A stretch of 27,604 nucleotides of DNA from Lachnospiraceae bacterium (GTDB taxonomy: Bacteria > Bacillota > Clostridia > Lachnospirales > Lachnospiraceae), in contig VSNH01000034.1 in assembly GCA_009774215.1 (NCBI GenBank), positions 1 to 27,604 on the forward strand, written 5' to 3'. The translations under genes and the position numbers were made by a program. The notes beneath the pieces were generated by a model. The model worked only from the letters and a program-made list of their open reading frames with translations, was not told the DNA's origin and searched no databases. Below are positions 1-7,463 of the stretch, piece after piece (position 1 is the stretch's first letter; each line of letters begins with the position of its first letter).

Positions 1-17
1 ATGTTTATTAGAGATAT

Positions 18-137
18 TCCCCTTAGTCCTCTTCTTCTTAGTCATCTTCCTCGTAGTCCTCTTCCTCGTAGTCCTCTTCCTCGTAGTCCTCTTCCTCGTA
101 ATCCTCGTCCTCGTAGTCCTCTTCCTCGTAATCCTCG
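18..137 (-). repeat. 15-bp tandem repeat encoding EDYEE units
   Basis: Six near-perfect 15-bp units occupy 48-137, with two degenerate units at 33-47 and 18-32. Units differ mainly at a G/A and a terminal T/G position. Both degenerate units carry TAA in place of the TAC tyrosine codon, so the gene ends inside the array and a second in-frame TAA lies exactly 15 bases beyond the first. Confidence 0.85.
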
Positions 138-370
138 TCTTCATAGCGGACAGAGCGGGGTTTCACGGATGCGCCTTTCACGCTTTTCGGAGGATGAGCG
201 CGCTGATAAGACTCGATCATATCATCATCGAGACTCAAAAATTCCAGCGTGTCTTCCGTCACGCTGTCATAATCCTCATCATCAAACCGATCGTCCTCAA
301 GCAGCTCCTCAAACCGAACCGGCCTGCGGTGATTTTCCTTATTCTGCCTCTTATTTTTCTTATTTTGCAT
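38..370 (-). CDS. Small highly acidic C-terminal repeat protein (hypothetical)
   Basis: This encodes a 110-residue protein of unknown function. The N-terminus (residues 1-20) is basic and Asn/Lys/Arg-rich, the middle is acidic, and residues about 75-110 are a tandem EDYEE repeat encoded by 15-bp DNA units. No signal peptide or membrane segment is visible, so it is probably cytoplasmic. The ATG is supported by an AAGGTGGGA ribosome binding site a few bases upstream and by a good promoter at 445-473. It is divergent from the zinc-ribbon gene and shows no operon link to the glycan genes. The acidic tail could bind cations or basic partners, but that is a guess. The tandem array continues past the stop codon. 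Confidence 0.72.
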   Translation of the reverse strand: MQNKKNKRQNKENHRRPVRFEELLEDDRFDDEDYDSVTEDTLEFLSLDDDMIESYQRAHPPKSVKGASVKPRSVRYEDEDYEEEDYEDEDYEEEDYEEEDYEEEDYEEDD

Positions 371-444
371 TACAGTCCCACCTTAATTCCGTATCAATTG
401 GTTGCATAGTTTATGTAAACCTCAAATCGAAACAATTCTTGGAA

Positions 445-473
445 ATTATAGCATAAAAATAGCGCAATATCAA
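445..473 (-). promoter_or_regulatory. Sigma-A-type promoter for the acidic repeat gene
   Basis: On the minus strand TTGATA (468-473) is followed after exactly 17 bases by a consensus TATAAT (445-450). The predicted transcript would have a leader of about 70 bases before the ATG at 370. Confidence 0.6.
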
Positions 474-600
474 GATTTTTGTCACACGCAGCGGGATGCC
501 GAATTATGTAAATTGGTAATTCCTGTAAGATTTACGCCTTTTCCGCGATAATTGCGCGATATTTTACACCCATTTTACGGCATTTCTCGCTAATATGCGC

Positions 601-629
601 TTGACTTTGACCGCCTCAACTGACACAAT
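601..629 (+). promoter_or_regulatory. Promoter candidate for the zinc-ribbon gene
   Basis: TTGACT (601-606), a 17-base spacer and CACAAT (624-629). The -35 is close to consensus and the -10 matches 4 of 6 positions, about 60 bases upstream of the ATG at 688. Confidence 0.4.
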
Positions 630-687
630 AGAAAGGCAACAGACAAACGGTTACCTTACAGAGATTGTGGGAAAAGGGGAATTTTTC

Positions 688-1011
688 ATGATGTACATGC
701 ATTACTGTAAGCGTTGCCAGCGGGTTCATATGTTGAACGGGCATAAGCAGTTTTGTCCAAAATGTCAGGGACTGATTACCGAGCTTAAACTCAGCTATCT
801 GGACTATGTATCTATGGATGAATCGCAGAGGGTTTCTTTTACGGTCTGCTGTGCCGACGATGAACAGCTCAGAAAACTGAGCACTACATATCGTATGTAT
901 AAGTACAGCAAATGGTATAAGGAATTGCAGCGGCAGCTTGCGCAGCCGACGGTTCACACCTTTGCCGTGCCGGAACAAAGCCCGCTGGAAAACGCCGTAT
1001 CTATCGTATGA
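688..1011 (+). CDS. Small zinc-ribbon protein (hypothetical)
   Basis: This is a 107-residue protein with two CxxC knuckles (Cys7/Cys10 and Cys23/Cys26), separated by a short basic loop, which together make a treble-clef or zinc-ribbon-like metal site. The remainder is Tyr/Lys-rich with no known catalytic motif and no membrane segment. The start at 688 is chosen because AAAGGGGA lies 7 bases upstream; a second ATG follows immediately. A rho-independent terminator follows the gene, so it is probably monocistronic. A nucleic-acid or protein-binding role is plausible for such ribbons, but nothing in the sequence shows a target. Confidence 0.75.
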   Translation: MMYMHYCKRCQRVHMLNGHKQFCPKCQGLITELKLSYLDYVSMDESQRVSFTVCCADDEQLRKLSTTYRMYKYSKWYKELQRQLAQPTVHTFAVPEQSPLENAVSIV

Positions 1012-1030
1012 TACGAAAACACGGAGAAAG

Positions 1031-1073
1031 AGAGCGCAGTCCAAATCTTCGGATCCCGGACGGCGCTCTTTTT
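1031..1073 (+). terminator. Rho-independent terminator after the zinc-ribbon gene
   Basis: The arms AGAGCGC and GCGCTCT pair perfectly. The stem is extended by GTCC/GGAC beyond a single mismatched position, and it runs directly into TTTT. It begins 20 bases after the stop codon. Confidence 0.75.
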
Positions 1074-1244
1074 CTGTTGTACGCCGTTTTGGAAGCTATG
1101 TTACTTATTAAGATTTTATGAGCCTTCTTTTTTCTGTAGATTTTTGTAAAAATTCATAGTAGAATAAATACGATTCATTACGCAGCCGCGAATCCTCTAA
1201 AGGTAAAAGTGCGGCGGCAGCGCATAAGACTTTCAGGAAAGGGT

Positions 1245-2309
1245 ATGAATAAAAGCATGGGAGAAAATCAGGACAAAAATACATTGCAGGAAGAAAATAT
1301 GACAGATTTGTCAGAATCCGTGGCGGAGCCGAAAAAGCGCAGCGGGCTTCTCGCCAATATTCAGTTCATTTTATTGGCTGCCATTGTGTTTGTCATCGGT
1401 TTCTCGGCGTACCGTCTCTACAAATGGAATAAAGGAACGCCTTCCGACTACGATCCGAACTACCAGACCACGGACTTCGATATTGAGGTGATGGATAACC
1501 TGATTCCGCTCGCTCCGGATAAGCGCGAGGGCTATGTGGACGACGGTGTGACCACCATCCTCTGTCTGGGCGACGATCCCTTCTCGCTGGAGCGGGGAGA
1601 GAACGGCCTGGCGGAGCAGATTGCAAAGAAAACAGGCGCAATCGTCTATAACGGCTCTTTCACGGGAACCACTATGGCGGCACAGTTCGCCTCTTACAAC
1701 GACGGTTATATTCTGGATGCCTTCTCCTTCTCGTATGTGGCAAAAAGCCTCGCAAGCGGAGATTTCGACCTGATGAAAACGGCGGCAACCTACAGCTATG
1801 ACGAAAATTTCGCCACAACGGCGCAGATGCTTTCCGAACTCGACATGAACACTGTAGATATGATCTGCGTGATGTACGACGGCAGCGACTATATCAATAA
1901 GCGGCCCTGCGACGATCCCAACGCGCCTTATGACGAGGTTACCTACACGGGCGCATTGCGTTCGGGCGTGAAGGCCATTCAGGAAGCCTTTCCCCACATC
2001 CGCATTGTGGTAATGTCCCACACCTTCTGCCACAGCATCGGCGAGGACGGCAATTTCCAGAACGGCGACCGGACGGACTTAGGCCACGGCACCTTGAGCC
2101 ACTATCTGCAAAAAGAGCGGGATGCCACCATGGACGTGGGCGTTTCGTTTATCGACAACTTTTACGGCTCCGTCAACGAGGATAATTATCTGGATTATAT
2201 GACGGATTACATCCACTTCAACGACGCGGGGCGGGAGCTTTTGGCGCAGAGGTTTGCAGACTGCCTGTTCCCCAGCGTGAAAAGTGATTCTAAAGACGTC
2301 GCGCCATAG
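1245..2309 (+). CDS. Membrane-anchored SGNH-fold protein with altered catalytic motif
   Basis: This encodes a 354-residue protein: a hydrophilic cytoplasmic N-terminus, one transmembrane helix (about residues 36-58), then an extracytoplasmic domain. Its layout matches SGNH/GDSL hydrolases: a block-I-like LCLGDDPFS (residues 106-114), a Gly-containing NGSFTG block II, a YDGSDY segment where GxND would be, and a C-terminal DYIHFNDAG DxxH block. The usual nucleophile Ser after Gly-Asp is Asp111, and the block III Asn is not conserved. It may therefore be non-catalytic or use Ser114. The ATG at 1245 has AGGAAAGGG just upstream; ATG 1257 is an alternative. The last codons and the stop lie inside a repeated hairpin element. 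By family and context it probably acts on, or binds, an acylated surface glycan. Confidence 0.7.
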   Translation: MNKSMGENQDKNTLQEENMTDLSESVAEPKKRSGLLANIQFILLAAIVFVIGFSAYRLYKWNKGTPSDYDPNYQTTDFDIEVMDNLIPLAPDKREGYVDDGVTTILCLGDDPFSLERGENGLAEQIAKKTGAIVYNGSFTGTTMAAQFASYNDGYILDAFSFSYVAKSLASGDFDLMKTAATYSYDENFATTAQMLSELDMNTVDMICVMYDGSDYINKRPCDDPNAPYDEVTYTGALRSGVKAIQEAFPHIRIVVMSHTFCHSIGEDGNFQNGDRTDLGHGTLSHYLQKERDATMDVGVSFIDNFYGSVNEDNYLDYMTDYIHFNDAGRELLAQRFADCLFPSVKSDSKDVAP

Positions 2310-2367
2310 GACGCAACGCCAAGAATCACTTTTCACGCGAGAGAATGCCTGAAATACGGCATTCTCT
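2275..2367 (+). repeat. Two-hairpin gene-end repeat element, copy 1
   Basis: A 17-bp perfect inverted repeat (2275-2291 with 2322-2338) encloses an imperfect inner stem around a CCATAGGA loop. It is followed at once by a 10-bp hairpin (2340-2349 with 2358-2367). It contains the stop codon of the SGNH gene and lies between two convergent genes. There is no clear T-run, so simple rho-independent termination is not obvious. Copies 2 and 3 are at 13559-13652 and 19445-19682. Confidence 0.8.
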
Positions 2368-2368
2368 G

Positions 2369-3424
2369 TTAATAATCTACCGAAAACAGCGTCTCAAAAT
2401 CAAACCGCTCCACCATATCCCGCGTCTCCTCAAGCGCTCTCTCCATCTCCTCCGCGCTCTTCACCTCGCATGTCCCGTCCGCAAAACACTCCGTCATAAA
2501 GCGGTTAAACCTCGCGTGATAATGGGTGTAATCCGCGTAATTGTTCAAATCCGTCACAATCTCCTCCCTGTTCGGGAAATAAAACACACGCACGTTATCG
2601 TAGGCAAGCAGCGTCTCCGCAATGCAGGCATATTCCCGCATCGTGGCCTCCATATGATTTTCCTGCATCACATCGTTCCAGTAAAGAATGCTGTAGGGCG
2701 GGAAAAAGATATAGAACGTCGTGTCCGGGTTCCGCGCAATGTACGGGCACAGATTGACCCGAAGGTTTTTGTCCGTGCTGTCAAGAAAAGCGTCCGGCGG
2801 CGTCTCCGCCTCCACAGGTGCGGGCGGCGCGTAATTGTGCATCACCCACTGGATATTGTAGTATTCGTCCGTCCACCAGCTCTGGTACACAGTAGCCAGA
2901 TCGGTTTTATCCGGGTCTGCGAGCGGGCGAAACACGTAATTTAAAAGCACATCTTTGTTCAGCACATACTGTATGTCATTCAAATAATTGTCGTCGTAAA
3001 GATAGGCCGGAATCGGATATTTCGTCTCCTCCACGCCCCCCGTATAGGTCGTCACGTCAACCCCGAGAAAGACCGACTTTACCTCATGGCCGCTGTCAAA
3101 AATAATGTCCATGATATTGGCCTGATCCTTCGGGTAAGCGCCGCTGTAATTGAGTTTGATTGCCCGAAGCCCCATCAGCTCCTCAAACCAGTGGGTGTTG
3201 AAGTTCACCGTCATGGAGGAGCCTAGAATCACGCTGTCATAGTCCATGTGCTTGGCCATCCCCGGATTCTGGGTGAGCTGGTTGTCCACCAGATAGGGAA
3301 AGTCATCAAGCGGCGCGTGGTACTGGAAAAAAGGATCCACCCAGACCACCAGCGCAGCCGAGAGCAAAAGCAGGATTATGGTGAGGGAGACGATGGAAAG
3401 AATCCATTTTTTTAGACGCTTCAT
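2369..3424 (-). CDS. SGNH-like O-acylation partner protein (DltD/AlgX/AlgJ-type role)
   Basis: This is a 351-residue protein with one N-terminal transmembrane helix (residues about 7-27) and a large extracytoplasmic domain. It has a VILGSSMT motif (residues 65-72), where the second Ser of Gly-Ser-Ser would be the nucleophile, and a C-terminal DYTHYH segment (Asp298, His301) that fits the DxxH block of SGNH enzymes. It lies 14 bases downstream of the MBOAT gene with a strong AAGGAGG site, so the two are almost certainly co-transcribed. MBOAT/SGNH-like pairs such as DltB/DltD and AlgI with AlgJ/AlgX transfer acyl groups across the membrane to a surface polymer. I infer the same role here; the polymer is unknown. 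Confidence 0.75.
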   Translation of the reverse strand: MKRLKKWILSIVSLTIILLLLSAALVVWVDPFFQYHAPLDDFPYLVDNQLTQNPGMAKHMDYDSVILGSSMTVNFNTHWFEELMGLRAIKLNYSGAYPKDQANIMDIIFDSGHEVKSVFLGVDVTTYTGGVEETKYPIPAYLYDDNYLNDIQYVLNKDVLLNYVFRPLADPDKTDLATVYQSWWTDEYYNIQWVMHNYAPPAPVEAETPPDAFLDSTDKNLRVNLCPYIARNPDTTFYIFFPPYSILYWNDVMQENHMEATMREYACIAETLLAYDNVRVFYFPNREEIVTDLNNYADYTHYHARFNRFMTECFADGTCEVKSAEEMERALEETRDMVERFDFETLFSVDY

Positions 3425-3438
3425 CCTGTTCCTCCTTA

Positions 3439-5112
3439 CTAAAAATTAAAATACAAAAACGTGCTGACCCCGGAAAAGCTTAAGATGCACCACACCGCCA
3501 GCACCACCAGCAACGCCGCCGACACCGGACCGTATTTCAGGCGAGCCACCCGTTCCTGCGCATTCCGCCCGGCCATGGAAAAATACAGTCCTGCCGCCAG
3601 AATCACAAACATCAAAATGTAGCGGCTGAAGGACAGGTTGTCCAGATGCAGCACCTTGAGCACATACCAAAATTCGTCCGGCCGCAGACATTCCGCCAAA
3701 TCCATGGAAATTTTCTTAACCTCTCCCCTGACAGCCGTCCAAAGAAGCGTATTCGCCTGCGCAATGCTTTCCGCCCGGAAATAAACCCATGCCACGCTGA
3801 CATAGAGAAATGTGGCCATTTGTGACATCAATGTCACAATTTTGCCCCCTGTGCGTGACGCCTGTCCCGTTTCAGCCGCAGGCGTCATCTTCTGCCTCTC
3901 TGCCGTCGTCCCGATTGACGGTATCCCTGCACGTTTCCGCACCAGCCGGGGTCTGACATGTCCCTGCCAAAACCGCGTCACTACATACAGCGCTCCGTGC
4001 AGCATCCCCCAGACGATAAAATGAAAGCCCGCCCCGTGCCAGAGCCCGCTTAGGAAAAAGACAATCAAAAAGTTCAGGTACATCCGTCCCTCCCCTTTGC
4101 GGTTACCGCCCAGAGGAATATAGACATATTTCGTAAAGAAACGATTCAGGGTAATATGCCATCGCTTCCAGAAGTCCACAATGTTCGTCGCCTTGTAAGG
4201 AGAATTAAAATTGACGGGGATCTCAACGCCGAGCATCCTGCCGATACCCACGGCCATATCACAGTATCCGCTGAAATCAAAATAGAGCTGCAGGGCATAG
4301 AACAGAATCACCAGACAGGCATCCGCCCTGCCGAGATACGCCAGATTTTCATAGCCGTAATCCACGCCCGCGCCGAGCGTGTCCGCCAGAAGCGCCTTCT
4401 TGGCAAGCCCCAGCAGAAAGAGCGCAAGCCCGCCCGCAATCCGTTCCCAATCCGCTTTTTTTTCGCCAAATACCCGAAACTGCGGCAGCATTTCACTGTG
4501 GTTTACGATCGGCCCCGCGATGAGCTGCGGAAAAAAGGAGACGAACAGCGCATATTCTGACAAAGAGCAGTCCGCCACCTCGCCTCTGTAAGTGTCCACA
4601 ATAAAGGAAATCTGCTGGAAGGTAAAAAAACTGATGCCCAGCGGCAGAAGAATGCCCCGCAGCACAAAATCAGTGCCAGCCACACCGTTCACGGTATCGA
4701 GAAAGAAGTCAAAATACTTGAAATAAAACAGCACACACAAGTTCAACGCAACTGCCAAAACCATAACCGTCCGGCGGGACACGGCTCCGTATCCTGCCGT
4801 CTTTTTTCCCGCTCTCTGTGCCGCTGCCACTCTCCGTCCAGCCGCATAGCCCTGTTCCGCTGTGTCTTCCTGTTTCCGCGCGCCGCCCCACAGTTTCTTT
4901 TGCGACAGTAATCTGTGAAACAGATAGTTCCCGGCAATGCTTAAAACCATAATCAGCAGATAAGACAGATTAAAATAACCGTAAAACCAAAATGACATGG
5001 CAGTCAGAAACACTCTTGCCGCCTCAGGCTTCCCGCTTTTCAGAAGACCATAGTATCCGAACAGGCATATAGGAAAAAATACAAACACAAACATATACGA
5101 ATTAAATAACAT
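3439..5112 (-). CDS. MBOAT family membrane-bound O-acyltransferase (AlgI/DltB-like)
   Basis: This 557-residue polytopic protein carries the MBOAT hallmarks. FWKRWHITLNRF contains His319, and LSGLWHGAGFHF contains the essential His359. LPLGISFFTFQQISF (156-170) and FYALQLYFDFSGYCDMA (271-287) are also typical of the AlgI branch. Such enzymes pass an acyl group through the membrane onto a polymer or a partner protein. It is longer than most relatives because of two polar loop insertions (about 73-113 and 385-428). ATG 5112 is chosen over the upstream TTG because GAGGGCGG lies 7 bases before it. It follows the 253-residue membrane protein by 14 bases and precedes the SGNH-like partner by 14 bases, making a compact operon. 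Confidence 0.92.
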   Translation of the reverse strand: MLFNSYMFVFVFFPICLFGYYGLLKSGKPEAARVFLTAMSFWFYGYFNLSYLLIMVLSIAGNYLFHRLLSQKKLWGGARKQEDTAEQGYAAGRRVAAAQRAGKKTAGYGAVSRRTVMVLAVALNLCVLFYFKYFDFFLDTVNGVAGTDFVLRGILLPLGISFFTFQQISFIVDTYRGEVADCSLSEYALFVSFFPQLIAGPIVNHSEMLPQFRVFGEKKADWERIAGGLALFLLGLAKKALLADTLGAGVDYGYENLAYLGRADACLVILFYALQLYFDFSGYCDMAVGIGRMLGVEIPVNFNSPYKATNIVDFWKRWHITLNRFFTKYVYIPLGGNRKGEGRMYLNFLIVFFLSGLWHGAGFHFIVWGMLHGALYVVTRFWQGHVRPRLVRKRAGIPSIGTTAERQKMTPAAETGQASRTGGKIVTLMSQMATFLYVSVAWVYFRAESIAQANTLLWTAVRGEVKKISMDLAECLRPDEFWYVLKVLHLDNLSFSRYILMFVILAAGLYFSMAGRNAQERVARLKYGPVSAALLVVLAVWCILSFSGVSTFLYFNF

Positions 5113-5126
5113 AATCAAACCGCCCT

Positions 5127-5888
5127 CTACAGTGTCATATCCTTATATACCACATACTCCCCCACCTGACCATAAACCGAGTAGCCGTAATCCGTCAGCG
5201 GCTCCCGCATCTCCCGATCTTCCTTCAAAATCACATAGGCGCAGGGATACGTTCTTGCCAGCTCCGCGAAGGCGGGCGTGTCGATCACTTCCGCCTCCTC
5301 CATGGCCTCATACATAGCATTGTAGTAATCCCAGCGGGCGATCAGCATCTCACGGCCGTAGGGCAGCTCAATATCCGTGCTGTACTGCCTCACATAGTAA
5401 ATCAGATCCGCCGGGACAAGCGCCGTGATCCGCCCCTCCTCCGGCTCTATCATATCCACGATGTCAATGGCCTCCTGGGGCAGATGATAGGCGTTCTGCG
5501 CCCGGGAGATATGCTCGCTGTCATAGACATAGTCCCCGCAGGCGGCAATCGCCAGACATACCACCGCCAGACCGATCCGCCTGTGCCTTCCCATCAGCCG
5601 GATCAGCCCGTAAGCGCTGACAATGCTCATCTGCAAAAGCCACAAAAGCCTGTAATAAGTCTCGGAATCCTCCATCAGCCGCACAAACACCTTGCGGAAC
5701 AGGGGACAGAAAAACAGCAGCAGAATCAGCGTGGGCGCATAGACAAACAGCACACGCCTGCGCTTATCCTTCTCCGTCAGCCACAGATAAAGGAGCACAA
5801 AGAGATAAATCCCCGCAAGAAAGTGGTTTTCGTGATAACCCATATAATTTTTAAATATAACAACGCTCTCTAAAAAAATACCCCACAT
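5127..5888 (-). CDS. Membrane protein with C-terminal soluble domain (hypothetical)
   Basis: This is a 253-residue protein with about three or four hydrophobic helices in residues 1-130 and then a soluble, probably extracytoplasmic domain of about 120 residues. The helices plus YYRLLWLL followed by a domain with LIYYVRQYSTDIELPYGRE resemble the C-terminal part of larger GT-C-like or DUF6077-like proteins. It could be a naturally separate subunit or the split-off end of the upstream protein. ATG 5888 is preferred because AGAAGAGG stands 6 bases upstream; the frame opens at 5930 without such a site. It lies 63 bases after the upstream gene and 14 bases before the MBOAT gene. No catalytic motif is recognised. 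Confidence 0.65.
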   Translation of the reverse strand: MWGIFLESVVIFKNYMGYHENHFLAGIYLFVLLYLWLTEKDKRRRVLFVYAPTLILLLFFCPLFRKVFVRLMEDSETYYRLLWLLQMSIVSAYGLIRLMGRHRRIGLAVVCLAIAACGDYVYDSEHISRAQNAYHLPQEAIDIVDMIEPEEGRITALVPADLIYYVRQYSTDIELPYGREMLIARWDYYNAMYEAMEEAEVIDTPAFAELARTYPCAYVILKEDREMREPLTDYGYSVYGQVGEYVVYKDMTL

Positions 5889-5951
5889 ATTTTTCCTCTT
5901 CTCTGCGATATTCAGCACACGCCCATTCACAAAATGCGCCGTGCCCGAACC

Positions 5952-7196
5952 TTATTTTAAGAGGTAGCTGTACGCCATAATCACATACACCGCCATATAC
6001 GCCACATTCGGGATACAGGCTGCCCCCACCTTAAAAAGAATTTTCCAATCCCGCTCCGCCACCGCCAGACAGAAGGTCGCCACCGCAATCAGGATACAGA
6101 CAAGAAATACCGCGATAGAGCTGCAGATGCCCGCCGTCATGTTGACACAGACGAGTAAAATCCAGAGTCCCGCGTCCGTCCGTCCTTTTTTGACACCCTT
6201 GTCATAAATTTGCAAAAATACCCAGAACAGCGCCGGAATCACCAGCGAGCCCGCCAGCGCCTTCCCCTGCCAGGTGCGGGTCAGGAAAAAAGTTTCGTTG
6301 GTGTAGAGGGACACATTGCCGAAAATCTGGTACACCGCCATTATAATCATAAATAGGGAAAGATTCTCTTTTTGAAACACATTACCGCTCTGCGGAGCCC
6401 GCACAAAAAGCGCCCGACCGATTTCATAATACAAAAGATAAGTCAGCGGAATCAGCACAAGCGGCATCACCACATGGGACACAATCGTGGCGTGCATCCC
6501 CGCCCGCACCGAAACAAAAGCCACCCACATGGGGAAGACCGCCATCGCATGACGCACATCCAATCCCGTGGAACCGCCCGTCAGCGGCAGAATGCGGTAC
6601 ATCACACCCGCCTCCTGCGCGATCAGCGACTCCACCACATAGTAGGCGTCGTCGCCGTCGAAGGAGGTGAACGCCACCGCCCTGTAAAGCTGGAAACCGA
6701 GCAGAACGAAAAACAACAGCCATTCGATGCCCGGGCCTGTCAGGAACTTTTTCGCCATGACCACCAGACGCGCCCGTGAATCTCCGGAATTGACACTTGT
6801 GTCACTTTTCTTATCAGCAACATTCCGGGCCGCCGTACCATCTCCGCGCCCCATTCCCTCCGCGGCATTCTTCTGTCGTCCGCCGTCTGCCCACTTCCCC
6901 GCAAGAAGCCCCGGCTTTCCGGCCTTTCCGTTCCGATACAAAAGCCACACCCCAGCCGCCGCACAAAGAAGCGTCAGCACCGTAAACACGGAGGAAGCCG
7001 CTTTAAAGTTGTCATACTCCACCCAGAGAACCGCCGGCACCGCCGCCAGCTCAAAGATCGCCCACATGCCGAAATACCCGGAAAGCAGCACAAAGCCCGG
7101 GCTTCTCTTTTCCGCCGATATAAAATTTGCCGGGATCAGCCCGATACAGAACGGGATGACCAGAAGCCAGAATATCAAACTGATGACAGCCAGCAT
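5952..7196 (-). CDS. DUF6077-like polytopic membrane protein
   Basis: This is a 414-residue protein with about ten predicted transmembrane segments. TSFDGDDAYYVVESLIAQE (residues about 177-195) carries an Asp cluster in the first extracytoplasmic loop of its main domain, as in GT-C-type glycosyltransferases and DUF6077 proteins. A polar Gly/Ala/Asp-rich linker spans about 90-145. The start at 7196 has GAGAGG 7 bases upstream, while an earlier GTG lacks a site. It ends abruptly in a helix (AYSYLLK), and the next gene encodes what looks like the missing C-terminal part. A transferase or flippase-type role on lipid-linked glycans is inferred from fold and context only. Confidence 0.65.
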   Translation of the reverse strand: MLAVISLIFWLLVIPFCIGLIPANFISAEKRSPGFVLLSGYFGMWAIFELAAVPAVLWVEYDNFKAASSVFTVLTLLCAAAGVWLLYRNGKAGKPGLLAGKWADGGRQKNAAEGMGRGDGTAARNVADKKSDTSVNSGDSRARLVVMAKKFLTGPGIEWLLFFVLLGFQLYRAVAFTSFDGDDAYYVVESLIAQEAGVMYRILPLTGGSTGLDVRHAMAVFPMWVAFVSVRAGMHATIVSHVVMPLVLIPLTYLLYYEIGRALFVRAPQSGNVFQKENLSLFMIIMAVYQIFGNVSLYTNETFFLTRTWQGKALAGSLVIPALFWVFLQIYDKGVKKGRTDAGLWILLVCVNMTAGICSSIAVFLVCILIAVATFCLAVAERDWKILFKVGAACIPNVAYMAVYVIMAYSYLLK

Positions 7197-7357
7197 AATT
7201 TTGCCTCTCTTTTCCTTCCAAAACACGGTCTATAGTCAGTACTACTATAGCATACACCTCCTTATTTTTCCACATTACCCCAAAACTTTCCCACCCCAGT
7301 CTGTTCGTTTCCCGCTTTTCCGCGTCCGCAGTCCGCCGCGCCCACCGGAAATCATTG

Positions 7358-7386
7358 TGTACATCCTCCCCCAAACATGATAGAAT
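7358..7386 (+). promoter_or_regulatory. Extended -10 promoter candidate for the flavoprotein gene
   Basis: TGTACA (7358-7363, 4 of 6 matches), a 17-base spacer and TAGAAT (7381-7386), preceded by a TGA extended -10 motif. The predicted start lies about 70 bases before the ATG. The 267-bp divergent spacer 7197-7463 shows nothing else. Confidence 0.45.
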
Positions 7387-7463
7387 TATAATAATGTCTC
7401 ATTGGCAATATCCGCGGACAGACTATAGAACAGGGCGTTTTGCGCTTCGAAATGAGGTAATGC

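Larger units (their letters stand above)
371..687. other. Divergent intergenic region, 317 bp
   Basis: This AT-rich spacer lies between two divergent small genes. It holds the minus-strand promoter at 445-473 and a plus-strand promoter candidate at 601-629. No further gene or RNA was recognised. The reading frame of the zinc-ribbon gene extends upstream to 595, but that part has no ribosome binding site. Confidence 0.6.

Noticed and set aside
48..137. CRISPR-like tandem repeat
   Set aside because: The 15-bp units are directly adjacent with no spacers and translate in frame to EDYEE.
1..456. Plus-strand open frame with PRSPLPRS repeats
   Set aside because: It is the reverse reading of the acidic EDYEE repeat gene, which has a consensus promoter and ribosome binding site.
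1137..1165. Promoter for the first SGNH gene (TAGATT, 17 bases, TAGAAT)
   Set aside because: The -10 is fair but the -35 matches only half of the consensus, so it was not listed as a feature.
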